64,000 bases of DNA, taken from Halanaerobiales bacterium. Lineage in GTDB: Bacteria > Bacillota > Halanaerobiia > Halanaerobiales > DTU029. Below, in pieces: positions 28,428 to 36,295 of the stretch. Within the stretch, counting starts at the first letter, position 1. Each line of letters starts with the position of its first letter. The notes under the pieces were generated by a model. It did no database searches. It was given only the letters and a program-made list of their open reading frames with translations, and had not been told where the DNA came from. The DNA is taken from NCBI GenBank assembly GCA_029981855.1, contig JARRCS010000011.1, positions 62,001-126,000 of the forward strand, in the 5' to 3' direction. Position numbers and translations under genes: made by a program.

Positions 28428-30413
28428 TTATTCCTGATAAAGCACCATAGTATTAACGAACGGCACCTTAATATCGGGACCGTTGACCGTCATCAGGGTC
28501 TCCACACCGGCCTTATTTTCATTAACTACAATCTTCCACCTTCCTTCTAAAGGAAGTTTAAAATTAACTGCTTCCCGGTTGGGGTTATAGAAGACAACGA
28601 TATTTTTCCAGCTATCATCATTGGCATGATCCTTAAGAAGAAAACCGACCGTATTATAGGGAGTGGGGAGAAACTTAAGATGTTCTCTGATTTGCCGGGC
28701 ATTCCTCATTCTAAAGGCAGGGTGCTTTTTACGCAGTTCAATAAACCCCTGGTAATACTTAAAGGTCTCATAATAATCTGCTTTTCTTTTCCATTTGATC
28801 TGGTTAATCTCATCCCCGGCATTATAGCTATTGTGATTCCCCCTCTTTGTCCTTAAAATCTCTTCCCCCCCCAGAAAGAAGGCAATTCCCTGAGAGGTAA
28901 AGATTATAGCCTGGGCCATCCTATCCATCCTGATCCTTAACTCCTTACTATCATTACTATTGGATTTATTTAGCTTATCCCAGAGAGTCAGGTTATCATG
29001 GGAAGAGACATAATTGACCGTCTCCCAGGGTTCGGCTGTAAAGTCCCGGATATCATGGCTGTATTCAATTGCCCCGACTACTCCCCGCTTGATATTCATC
29101 TCCTGGTTATGGGCTCCGGAAACAAAACCGGTACCCATCCCATCATTGTCACCCTTGATGGCATTGCGAAAATGATCGTTAAAAACGGCAATCCTCATTC
29201 CCCTTTGGGCCCCCTTAACCATCTGCTTAGAGGGGTCCAGGGGAGAAAGACCGCCCATCCAGGGTTCACCGTAGATGATAATCGAAGGATCGATGGCATG
29301 GAGGGTTCTCTCAACCTGTTGCATCGTTTCTTTGTCATGCAGGGCCATCAGGTCAAAGCGAAAACCATCGATATGGTATTCTTCGGCCCAGAATTTTACT
29401 GAATCAATGATAAATTTCCTGACCATTGGCCTTTCGGAGGCAATCTCATTACCGGTACCGGATCCATTGGCATAATTTCCGAATTCATCAAAGCGGTAAA
29501 AGTATCTGGGAACGATAAGATTAAAGGGAGAGTCCTCGGTAGTATAGGTATGGTTATAGACCATATCCATGATGATACCCATGCCATTATCATGGATCGC
29601 CTTAACCATCTCTTTAAACTCCCTGATCCGGATATCATCGGAAGGGTCCGTTGCATAGGAACCCTCAGGCACATTATAAAAATATGGGTCATAACCCCAG
29701 TTATAATCTTCTTCATTAGTTTCATCCACACTGGCATAATCAAAGACCGGCTGAAGATGAATATGGGTAATACCCAGTTCCTTTAAGTGATCAATCCCGG
29801 TTTTCAAACCGTCAGGGCTGGTTGTTCCTGTTTCGGTAAAGGCAAGGTACTTCCCCTTAAATTTTATTCCCGAATCAGCTGAGGAGGAAAAATCACGTAC
29901 ATGGATCTCATAGATAATTGCATCCTGAGGGTTTTCCAACTTAATTCTTCTATCATTTTCCCAGCCAGCGGGATTGGTCTTCTTAAGGTCAACAATCAAA
30001 CCCCGCCGGCTATTGGTACTCAACCCTCTGGTATAGGGATCAACGACCTCATTAATCTTCCCGTCAACATGAACCTTATAAATAAAATATTTACCGGCCA
30101 GATCCCCGCTAACCTCCGCTAGCCAGGTGCCCTTAATATCTTTTTGAAAATCGAGCTCTAATTCGGGCTCGGGCGTCTCTTCATCCATAAAAAGTAAGAG
30201 CCTGATCCTCTCTGCCGTCGGTGCCCAGACCCTGAATCTTGTCTTCTCCTTACTATAGCTTACTCCGAGATCATCCCCGTCATAATAGAGATCGGGATCA
30301 ATAAAAACCTCCCGGGCAAATTCAAAATCCCGCCTTCGCCTGAGGTTAAACATCCATCCTCTCAACATATCCCTTTTTTGCTCCATAAGCCTATTCCCCC
30401 GATCCAGTTTCAT
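28428..30413 (-). CDS. pulA: Type I pullulanase (GH13)
   Basis: A 661-aa enzyme. An N-terminal CBM48 (SKEKTRFRVWAPTAERIRLLL) leads into the GH13 barrel with the pullulanase signature YNWGYDP, DMVYNHT, DGFRFDLMALHD (nucleophile Asp), EPW (acid/base Glu) and VSSHDN. It debranches alpha-1,6 linkages in pullulan, glycogen or starch; no signal peptide is seen, so it is probably cytoplasmic. The start is uncertain: ATG 30413, or ATG 30386 with GGGGGA upstream. Confidence 0.93.
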   Translation of the reverse strand: MKLDRGNRLMEQKRDMLRGWMFNLRRRRDFEFAREVFIDPDLYYDGDDLGVSYSKEKTRFRVWAPTAERIRLLLFMDEETPEPELELDFQKDIKGTWLAEVSGDLAGKYFIYKVHVDGKINEVVDPYTRGLSTNSRRGLIVDLKKTNPAGWENDRRIKLENPQDAIIYEIHVRDFSSSADSGIKFKGKYLAFTETGTTSPDGLKTGIDHLKELGITHIHLQPVFDYASVDETNEEDYNWGYDPYFYNVPEGSYATDPSDDIRIREFKEMVKAIHDNGMGIIMDMVYNHTYTTEDSPFNLIVPRYFYRFDEFGNYANGSGTGNEIASERPMVRKFIIDSVKFWAEEYHIDGFRFDLMALHDKETMQQVERTLHAIDPSIIIYGEPWMGGLSPLDPSKQMVKGAQRGMRIAVFNDHFRNAIKGDNDGMGTGFVSGAHNQEMNIKRGVVGAIEYSHDIRDFTAEPWETVNYVSSHDNLTLWDKLNKSNSNDSKELRIRMDRMAQAIIFTSQGIAFFLGGEEILRTKRGNHNSYNAGDEINQIKWKRKADYYETFKYYQGFIELRKKHPAFRMRNARQIREHLKFLPTPYNTVGFLLKDHANDDSWKNIVVFYNPNREAVNFKLPLEGRWKIVVNENKAGVETLMTVNGPDIKVPFVNTMVLYQE

Positions 30414-30824
30414 ATCCCCGAAACTTTTAACTTTCTGTATCTATTTTATCTCCCAATGATTTAATTAATTCACCGGCTCCCTGACTTCTCAAAAACTCAA
30501 ACTTTCCTGGTATTAACTCGTACTTTTCCGGTATTAAACAAAGGATTTAAGGAAAACATGTAGAAATATATGATAGATTGGCTTCACCATAATCATTAAA
30601 ATCAAATTTTCATTTATATTTATAGGTTAATTTGATAATATTCGGCCTGGGTCTCATATCAATTTGAAAATTTATTGCGACGTGCTCGATACGCTACTAC
30701 TGAAACCTTCCTAGCGTAAAATAAAAAGGAGATTTCAGTGATGCCGGGAACTATATTATCCACATAAATATAGTTTCCTTTCCAGGTAATAAAAATGGTA
30801 ACAAAAAGATAAGGAGGAATGAAA
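30414..30824. other. 410-bp gap, no gene seen
   Basis: AT-rich stretch between the divergent pullulanase and carbonic anhydrase. I see no convincing coding frame, structured RNA or the dispersed hairpin repeat. An AAAAGGAG followed by GTGATG near 30727 opens only a nine-codon frame. Confidence 0.5.
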
Positions 30825-31343
30825 ATGTTGCATGAATATGCCGGTAAAAAGCCGGAGATTGCCGAAAATGTATTTATTGCACCCGGATCTCAGATAATCG
30901 GAGATGTTCTGATTAAAGAGGAGACCAGTATCTGGCATAATGCCGTAATCAGGGGGGACATGGATTCCATTAAGATCGGGCCTAGAACGAATATTCAGGA
31001 GAATTCTACCCTGCATGTGGATACCGGGCAGCCCTTAATTATTGGTGCAAATATAACGGTTGGCCATGGGGCTATCTTACATGGATGTACAGTTGAAGAT
31101 AACTGCTTAATCGGAATGGGGGCAACCATCCTTAATGGAGCGGTAATCGGTAAAGGCTCTATTATAGGGGCGGGGGCGCTGGTCACAGAGTATAAAGAAA
31201 TCCCTCCCCATAGTCTGGTTCTCGGCGTCCCGGGCAAAGTAGTCAGGCAGCTAACTGAAGAAGAGATTCAAAAGATACAGGAATCAGCAGACCATTATTA
31301 TCAGCTGGCTCGGGAATACCTTGCATACTCGCAGAAAAAATAA
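30825..31343 (+). CDS. Gamma-carbonic anhydrase family protein
   Basis: A 172-aa left-handed beta-helix protein made of hexapeptide repeats (IIGDVLIKEETSIWHNAVIRGDM ... TVGHGAILHGCTVED). The three zinc-type His positions are present (LHVD, VGHG, LHGC). Family members include CamH-type carbonic anhydrases, but many members lack activity, so the reaction is inferred. ATG 30825 was chosen over 30819 because GGAGG lies 7 nt upstream. No partner gene nearby. Confidence 0.88.
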   Translation: MLHEYAGKKPEIAENVFIAPGSQIIGDVLIKEETSIWHNAVIRGDMDSIKIGPRTNIQENSTLHVDTGQPLIIGANITVGHGAILHGCTVEDNCLIGMGATILNGAVIGKGSIIGAGALVTEYKEIPPHSLVLGVPGKVVRQLTEEEIQKIQESADHYYQLAREYLAYSQKK

Positions 31344-31373
31344 ACCCACGTTTCTGTTTCGGAGAAAAAATAC

Positions 31374-31457
31374 ACTCATCCCCGATAAAACAAGTTCACC
31401 CTTGGAGAAAACGGACTCACCTTCCGGAAAATTAAATTCACCCTTGATAAAAACAAA
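31374..31457. repeat. Four degenerate 21-bp tandem repeats
   Basis: Units begin at 31374, 31395, 31416 and 31437 and share (T/C)TCACC....GAAAA. They follow the carbonic anhydrase stop and touch the terminator hairpin. The 21-bp period equals seven codons, and units 2-4 stay open in one frame. Confidence 0.55.
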
Positions 31458-31498
31458 AGCAAGATAGGGGAAACTTGTTACCCCTTATCTTGCTTTTT
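31455..31498. terminator. Bidirectional terminator between carbonic anhydrase and abrB
   Basis: AAAAGCAAGATAGGGG (31455) pairs with CCCCTTATCTTGCTTTTT (31481-31498), a stem of about 14 bp with one bulge, T-runs on both strands. Confidence 0.85.
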
Positions 31499-31566
31499 AA
31501 GATTCCCTATTTAGCTTTTAAATAATTTTTAATTCTTTGCTAAAGACAAAATTACCCGAAAAGGAG

Positions 31567-31818
31567 TTATGCCGGTTCCTTTAAATTCATTTTCTTTAAA
31601 CAATCCGTACAGACGGTTTTACCCATGTATTCAATTGTACTATCTGTGTTACCGCAAAAGATACAGGCTGGCTCATATTTTTTCAATATAACCTTATCTT
31701 CTTCTACATAGATCTCCATCGGAGACTTTATGTCTAAATTCATCGTCTCACGTAACTCCTTGGGTAAAACTATTCTACCTAAATTGTCAATTTTACGTAC
31801 AATACCGGTTGCTTTCAT
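31567..31818 (-). CDS. AbrB-family transcriptional regulator with zinc-ribbon tail
   Basis: 83 aa. Residues 1-50 (MKATGIVRKIDNLGRIVLPK, then ELRETMNL and MEIYVEEDKVILKKY) form an AbrB/MazE swapped-hairpin DNA-binding domain; residues 50-83 carry CIFC and CTDC, probably binding zinc. Such transition-state regulators control stationary-phase genes. A strong promoter precedes it. Confidence 0.9.
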   Translation of the reverse strand: MKATGIVRKIDNLGRIVLPKELRETMNLDIKSPMEIYVEEDKVILKKYEPACIFCGNTDSTIEYMGKTVCTDCLKKMNLKEPA

Positions 31819-31842
31819 AAGTAATCCCCCTCTTTTTTTCTT

Positions 31843-31871
31843 ATTATAACAAAAAATGGATATACTGTCAA
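31843..31871 (-). promoter_or_regulatory. Promoter of the abrB-family gene
   Basis: TTGACA at 31871-31866, 17 nt, TATAAT at 31848-31843 (minus strand), with AGAGGGGGAT ribosome site after it. A consensus sigma-A promoter. Confidence 0.88.
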
Positions 31872-32105
31872 TATATTTTGTTATTTTTTAGGAAAAAAAA
31901 TAATAATAAGTCATTACTCCTATTTTGAAAACCTAAGAACTACCCTTTTTTAATTAAATTAAACAATAAATTGACACCGGCCTAATAAAAATCTTATTTG
32001 CTAAAACAAATTTACTGAGTTTTAATCGTACTGCATGTCATTAGTTTCCTTAACAAAACTTTTCTTAAAAGCTTCAAGATTTGCTGGAAATAGCTGGATT
32101 GACTG
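31872..32105. other. AT-rich gap before the tRNA-Arg promoter
   Basis: Between the abrB-family promoter and the tRNA-Arg promoter. No convincing gene; nothing beyond AT-rich DNA seen. Confidence 0.4.
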
Positions 32106-32134
32106 TTGACAGGGCTAATAAATTTTGTTAAAAT
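32106..32134 (+). promoter_or_regulatory. Promoter of tRNA-Arg
   Basis: TTGACA at 32106, exactly 17 nt, TAAAAT at 32129. It lies 38 bp upstream of the tRNA. Confidence 0.75.
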
Positions 32135-32172
32135 AAAAAGGCAAAAAGAAAAAAGGTAAGATTAGTTAACGT

Positions 32173-32247
32173 GCCCCTGTAGCTCAGTGGATAGAGCACT
32201 GGTCTCCGGAACCAGGTGCGTAGGTTCAATTCCTACCAGGGGCACCA
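32173..32247 (+). tRNA. tRNA-Arg (anticodon CCG)
   Basis: Full cloverleaf: acceptor GCCCCTG/CAGGGGC, D arm GCTC/GAGC, anticodon stem CTGGT/ACCAG with loop CTCCGGA (CCG), T arm GTAGG-TTCAATT-CCTAC, discriminator A and encoded CCA. It reads Arg codon CGG. Single, isolated tRNA; a hairpin with a weak T-run follows. Confidence 0.97.
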
Positions 32248-32288
32248 TTTTATTTTCCTTGATATGACAATGATTAAGCCCCAATAAG

Positions 32289-32313
32289 ACAAGCCCCCAG
32301 AATGGGGGCTTGT
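32289..32313. terminator. tRNA-Arg terminator
   Basis: ACAAGCCCCC-AGAAT-GGGGGCTTGT hairpin followed by TTATT, 42 bp after the tRNA. May also serve the minus-strand small gene that ends at 32317. Confidence 0.7.
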
Positions 32314-32316
32314 TTA

Positions 32317-32550
32317 TTAAGTATCAATATCCAAGATCAAAGTATCTAAGCTATTATTATCATAGTATTCATCTATATTTTCAACTGACTTCTCGTACTC
32401 CTGAGGATCAACCGTTTTCCCTGCTCCTACATCAGAGCCAAATGAAGATATAACGTTATATATGCCAGCAGTAAAGCCAATTATATAAAATAATTTTTGC
32501 TCATGGGTTAGCTTAAGCCAGTCAGACCATCCCACAGATACTATAATCAC
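32317..32550 (-). CDS. Hypothetical protein, probably truncated
   Basis: A 77-codon frame with a GTG start, no ribosome site and a stop just four codons upstream. The sequence (GWSDWLKLTHEQKLFYIIGF, then IYNVISSFGSDV, ending acidic) resembles the body of small exported proteins that normally carry a signal peptide; none is present here. It follows the RiPP-type ABC exporter gene and may be the remnant of a longer gene. Function unknown. Confidence 0.45.
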   Translation of the reverse strand: MIIVSVGWSDWLKLTHEQKLFYIIGFTAGIYNVISSFGSDVGAGKTVDPQEYEKSVENIDEYYDNNSLDTLILDIDT

Positions 32551-32645
32551 TTTTTGCCGTACTTAAACAAAAACCCCTGTTTAATGGGATTAAGAAGAAA
32601 ACTCAATTTACGGGGATGGTTTTTCAACCGACAAGGACTCTTAAC

Positions 32646-34385
32646 TCATGCTTCTATGTCATATAATCTCCGGTACAACCCTCTTTTTACCATGAGTTCC
32701 TTATGGCGCCCTTCCTCTACAATCAGGCCGTCTTCCAAAATAAATATCCGGTCAACACCGGAGATATTGTGTAGATTGTGTGAGACATGAATAACCGTAC
32801 ATTCGGGAATTTCTTTAGCGATATTATGTATAATGCGGGCGGCTGTTATATTATCCAATGCCGAGGTCACTTCATCGAGTAACAATAGTTTCGGATGGCG
32901 TAAAATCGCCCTGGCCAGACCAATTCGCTGCCTTTCTCCAGCGGAAAGTCTTACTCCGTTCTCCCCGACTTGCGTAGCCAATCCCCGGGGTAATTTAGCA
33001 ATAACCGATTCAATCTCCGCCAGACGTACGGCCCTTTTCAACTCTTCGTTTTTCGCCCCCGGATTCCCGAATCTTATGTTCTCTTCCAATGTTCCGTCGA
33101 AAAGGAAATTATTCTGAAAGACAATACCGGTAATCTCGCGTACCGCTCCAATACTCTTACGGTCAAGCTTCAAGCCGCCGACTATGATCTCACCGGCTTG
33201 AGGAGAGTAAAACCCGGCTATAAGTTTTAAAATACTGCTTTTCCCGGCTCCGCTTTTACCCACAAACGCCACTTTCTCTCCTGCCTTCACAGTAAAAGTT
33301 ATGTCTCGTAAAACATACTGTTCCCGGTCATAAGCGAAAAAGACCCCCCGGAAAGAGACTGTCGCGTCCATAACATGCATAGAAACTGGATTTTTGCTCT
33401 CCAGTTGAATGGGTTCCCTAAGTATTTCGTTTATCCTACCGACGGAGACCATTACCCGTTGCAAATCCTGATACAACCCGATAAATTGCAACATCGGAGT
33501 GACAATTAACCCGTTATACATCATAACTGCCGCCAATCCCCCTACACTCAACGAACCCCCGGCCACAAGTAGGCCACCGTAAATTATAACACCCGCTATA
33601 ATACTCATTAACAGAGAACCCCCGGCCGACTTGGTTATAGCTAAATATGCCGCTTCTTTCAATGATATAGCCTTCACTCTTTCGCTCCAGAAATTAACTT
33701 CCCCACAGAATCTCACCTGCTGCCCGTTTACCTGGATATCACGCATACCTCTAATTCCTTCCGTATACAGTGACCAGAGCCGGCCGACCGTACTTCGAAC
33801 CTCTGCTGCATACCGGCGTAAACGGAGTCCGGTTTTAGCCGTAAAAACCACGGTGATTGCTCCCAGGAGCAGAATCAGGACGGTCAGCCTCCGGTCTATA
33901 CTCAACATGAAATACACTCCGAAAAAGAAAGAAACCATTGATTTTGAGAGAAATATGATCGGTCTTAAAAAACCGCCTACGGCAACTTGCGTATCCTCCA
34001 CCATACGGGCCATAAGTTCTCCAGACTGCAAGCGCTCCAATACGGATTGGGAAACACCGGATAAATGAGAAAAAACCTTACAACGAATATCATACACCAA
34101 AGTTGCTTCGGCCTTTCTGTGACAGAATGTCAATAACCCCTGAATAATATTATTCAAAAGATGCAATCCCAAAAAGACAAGTCCGGTATAAGTGATAGCT
34201 CCAATCCCACCTTCCAAGCTTCCCGTTGCCAGATCGATAGTCCGGGCCAGGAGCTTAACCGGGTAAGTTGTGAAAAAACCGCAGGCGGCCAATAAAAGAA
34301 TCAACATCACAGTCAATTGCCGATGTTCCATGAAAAATCGCGGGAAATCAATCCTTTCGAACCAAATTCGTTCTCTCCTCTTCAT
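32646..34385 (-). CDS. ABC transporter, fused membrane and ATPase domains (peptide exporter candidate)
   Basis: A 579-aa half transporter: six membrane helices in residues 1-310, ATPase domain with Walker A GKSGAGKSS, Q-loop VFQNNFLFDGTLEEN, signature RLSAGERQR, Walker B LLLLDE and switch His HVSH. No C39 peptidase domain is present, so leader removal would need another protease. GGAGGAGAA precedes the ATG. It lies after the precursor gene on the same strand, which suggests export of the modified peptide; lipid or drug export is possible. Confidence 0.85.
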   Translation of the reverse strand: MKRRERIWFERIDFPRFFMEHRQLTVMLILLLAACGFFTTYPVKLLARTIDLATGSLEGGIGAITYTGLVFLGLHLLNNIIQGLLTFCHRKAEATLVYDIRCKVFSHLSGVSQSVLERLQSGELMARMVEDTQVAVGGFLRPIIFLSKSMVSFFFGVYFMLSIDRRLTVLILLLGAITVVFTAKTGLRLRRYAAEVRSTVGRLWSLYTEGIRGMRDIQVNGQQVRFCGEVNFWSERVKAISLKEAAYLAITKSAGGSLLMSIIAGVIIYGGLLVAGGSLSVGGLAAVMMYNGLIVTPMLQFIGLYQDLQRVMVSVGRINEILREPIQLESKNPVSMHVMDATVSFRGVFFAYDREQYVLRDITFTVKAGEKVAFVGKSGAGKSSILKLIAGFYSPQAGEIIVGGLKLDRKSIGAVREITGIVFQNNFLFDGTLEENIRFGNPGAKNEELKRAVRLAEIESVIAKLPRGLATQVGENGVRLSAGERQRIGLARAILRHPKLLLLDEVTSALDNITAARIIHNIAKEIPECTVIHVSHNLHNISGVDRIFILEDGLIVEEGRHKELMVKRGLYRRLYDIEA

Positions 34386-34528
34386 TTCTCCTCCTGTTTT
34401 TCCGGAGACAGATATCGTCTTCTCCTTTTGCTCCGTGTTTTTAATCGGGACTGGAGTCGAAGCGTCTTCACCGCCGGTTCCGGTTTTTTAAAAACATGGG
34501 GGGACAGGTTGTTGGGTTCAGCAGGCCA

Positions 34529-34554
34529 GAATAAGCCGGACCCCCGGCTTATTC
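34529..34554 (-). terminator. Hairpin between precursor gene and exporter
   Basis: GAATAAGCCGG/CCGGCTTATTC, 11 bp perfect stem with a 4-nt loop, 7 nt after the precursor stop. No T-run follows, so it may protect the 3' end of a processed precursor mRNA or partly attenuate transcription into the exporter gene. Confidence 0.65.
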
Positions 34555-34561
34555 AGTATAA

Positions 34562-34738
34562 TCAGTTAGGCGGCAGTCCGCCGGGGCCGTAACAGTCACA
34601 CGGAGTTACATAAAAAAGGTCACCGCAGTCGCATTGATTCATATCCCGCCAACTGCTGCAGGTCGGATCAATTGCGATATATGAAATATCAGATTTCCTG
34701 TCGGTCAGCGGTATTATATGCATGGTCACTCCATCCAC
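34562..34738 (-). CDS. Candidate RiPP precursor peptide with CxC repeats
   Basis: 58 codons, GTG start at 34738 with AAAGGAGG 8 nt upstream. The N-terminal part (residues 1-24, VDGVTMHIIPLTDRKSDISY then IAID) has no Cys; the C-terminal part has Cys at 27, 36, 38, 47 and 49, twice in the form CDC, and ends GPGGLPPN. It lies 45 bp after the radical SAM/SPASM maturase gene and before the exporter gene. Leader/core division and thioether crosslinking are inferred; no known precursor family was recognised. It could be an ordinary Cys-rich small protein, but the context makes this less likely. Confidence 0.75.
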   Translation of the reverse strand: MDGVTMHIIPLTDRKSDISYIAIDPTCSSWRDMNQCDCGDLFYVTPCDCYGPGGLPPN

Positions 34739-34783
34739 CTTATACTCCTCCTTTCAAGATAATCCCGTCCCCCCCAAACAAGA

Positions 34784-36223
34784 TCAATCATATAATCCGT
34801 GAAAATAAAACTCCTGACTCAAGATCTTCTCCCGTAGCTCCTTCTCTGGTAACTTGCTTATTCTGGAATAGAGCCAAATTGCCCATTCCAGCCGTTTTTT
34901 TCTGACCACGCACCGTCTCTCCACCGCCTTTTCCCTCCCGTAGACGAGGAGGGATTCCGCGGGACAGTCGCCAGCGCAGACATGCCGCGCCCAGCACCGC
35001 CCGCATCCCTCTTTGGCCATGACGTTTAGCGGATGATAATTCTTGAGATTGGACGCGATATTTTCCGTAAATACCGAACCCAACCTATACTCATCCAAAC
35101 CGACCAGACGGTGACAGGGATAAATGTCGCCCTCCGCCGAGACCGTCATCATGGAAGTTCCCATTCCGCAGGGAAAGAAACGAAGTTCGTGATTATCCAG
35201 TTTTCTCATTTCCGCAAAAACATTTCGAAACTCCACATATTCTTGGTGCTTGATTCTCTCCCAAACCTTTTCAATCAGAGCACCGTACTGCCGGTTAAAC
35301 TCCTGAAGCATCTCCTTTTCCAACAGTTCATCTTCCCTCCATTTAAAGGGACCGAACGAAGCCGCTTCCAAATGATAAAACTTGAATCCCAATTCGGTAA
35401 AGTGCGCATCGATGGACTCCAGATCTAAATTATACGGTGTAACGGTGCACCTGCACCCCACATTAATTTCTTCACCGGATAGTAGATCATCCAAATGAGC
35501 GGCTATCACGCGGTAAGAACCCTCACCGCTGGCCAACGGTCTTTGGGCGTCATGCATGGACGGCGGGCCGTCAAGACTTATAACCACGGAGAAACCGTTT
35601 TCTTTAAAAAAACTAATAATTTCGCTGTTTAAAAGAGTTCCGTTGGTAGTAATTCCGAACCGCAATTTTTTTCCATAATCGGCTGCCAGCTTTTTTCCGT
35701 ATACGACGAGGTGTTTTAATAATTGATAGTTCAGTAAAGGTTCTCCGCCGAAGAAAGTCAGGTGACATGTTTTGCTTCTCCCTGATTTCCTGAGTAATAA
35801 CTCTACACTTGCCTCTCCCGTCCGTATATCCATTAATTTGCCGGGTGTATTATACAAGCCATGATCGGCATAACAATACACACACCTCATATTGCATTCC
35901 TGCGAGATATTAAGAACCAGGGAGGTGAGAGGAAGGTCTCTCCCCTGACTCGCGCAGGCGTTCCGATACTCAATACAGTCTTCATCCCCGTTTAGCAGCA
36001 CCCCTTCTTCAACCAATGCGGAGAAGGCTTTTTTCAGTTCGGTGCGATCATATATCCCGGCTAAACTTTTTTCTACCCCGGTCCATGTTAAAGGTTCCGG
36101 TAAAGAGAGTATGCTTTCTGTCAAATCATCGATTTCATAGACCCTCAACGTCCTAACCTCAAGCAAGAATCTAACGCCCTTCACGGAAAAAAGATGCGTC
36201 TCCCGTTTATGATAACTCTCCAT
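34784..36223 (-). CDS. Radical SAM/SPASM peptide maturase
   Basis: A 479-aa protein. Residues 10-80 look like a winged-helix peptide-recognition element (HLFSVKGVRFLLEVRTLRV); the radical SAM cluster is at Cys110, 114 and 117 (ISQECNMRCVYCYADHG) with FFGGEP at about 158-162; the SPASM domain has the full pattern FFPCGMG ... GDIYPC ... CGRCWARHVCAGDC ... RRC for two auxiliary clusters. Close to SCIFF/QhpD-type maturases that make thioether bonds. ATG follows AGGGGGGAGAAA. Downstream: precursor and exporter. Confidence 0.88.
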   Translation of the reverse strand: MESYHKRETHLFSVKGVRFLLEVRTLRVYEIDDLTESILSLPEPLTWTGVEKSLAGIYDRTELKKAFSALVEEGVLLNGDEDCIEYRNACASQGRDLPLTSLVLNISQECNMRCVYCYADHGLYNTPGKLMDIRTGEASVELLLRKSGRSKTCHLTFFGGEPLLNYQLLKHLVVYGKKLAADYGKKLRFGITTNGTLLNSEIISFFKENGFSVVISLDGPPSMHDAQRPLASGEGSYRVIAAHLDDLLSGEEINVGCRCTVTPYNLDLESIDAHFTELGFKFYHLEAASFGPFKWREDELLEKEMLQEFNRQYGALIEKVWERIKHQEYVEFRNVFAEMRKLDNHELRFFPCGMGTSMMTVSAEGDIYPCHRLVGLDEYRLGSVFTENIASNLKNYHPLNVMAKEGCGRCWARHVCAGDCPAESLLVYGREKAVERRCVVRKKRLEWAIWLYSRISKLPEKELREKILSQEFYFHGLYD

Positions 36224-36295
36224 TTTCTCCCCCCTGTCTTTATTGAAGTCGCAAAACCTTAAAACCGCAATAGCCGTTTTTGCTGCAATGCTGTT

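Noticed and set aside
30741-30770. Nine-codon frame after AAAAGGAGATTTCAGTG
   Set aside because: Too short and not linked to a known leader peptide function.
31374-31457. CRISPR array
   Set aside because: Repeats are only 21 bp, degenerate, without spacers; no cas gene in the window.
34672-34905. 77-codon plus-strand frame over the precursor gene
   Set aside because: It is antisense to the RiPP precursor and maturase end, and has no supporting site.
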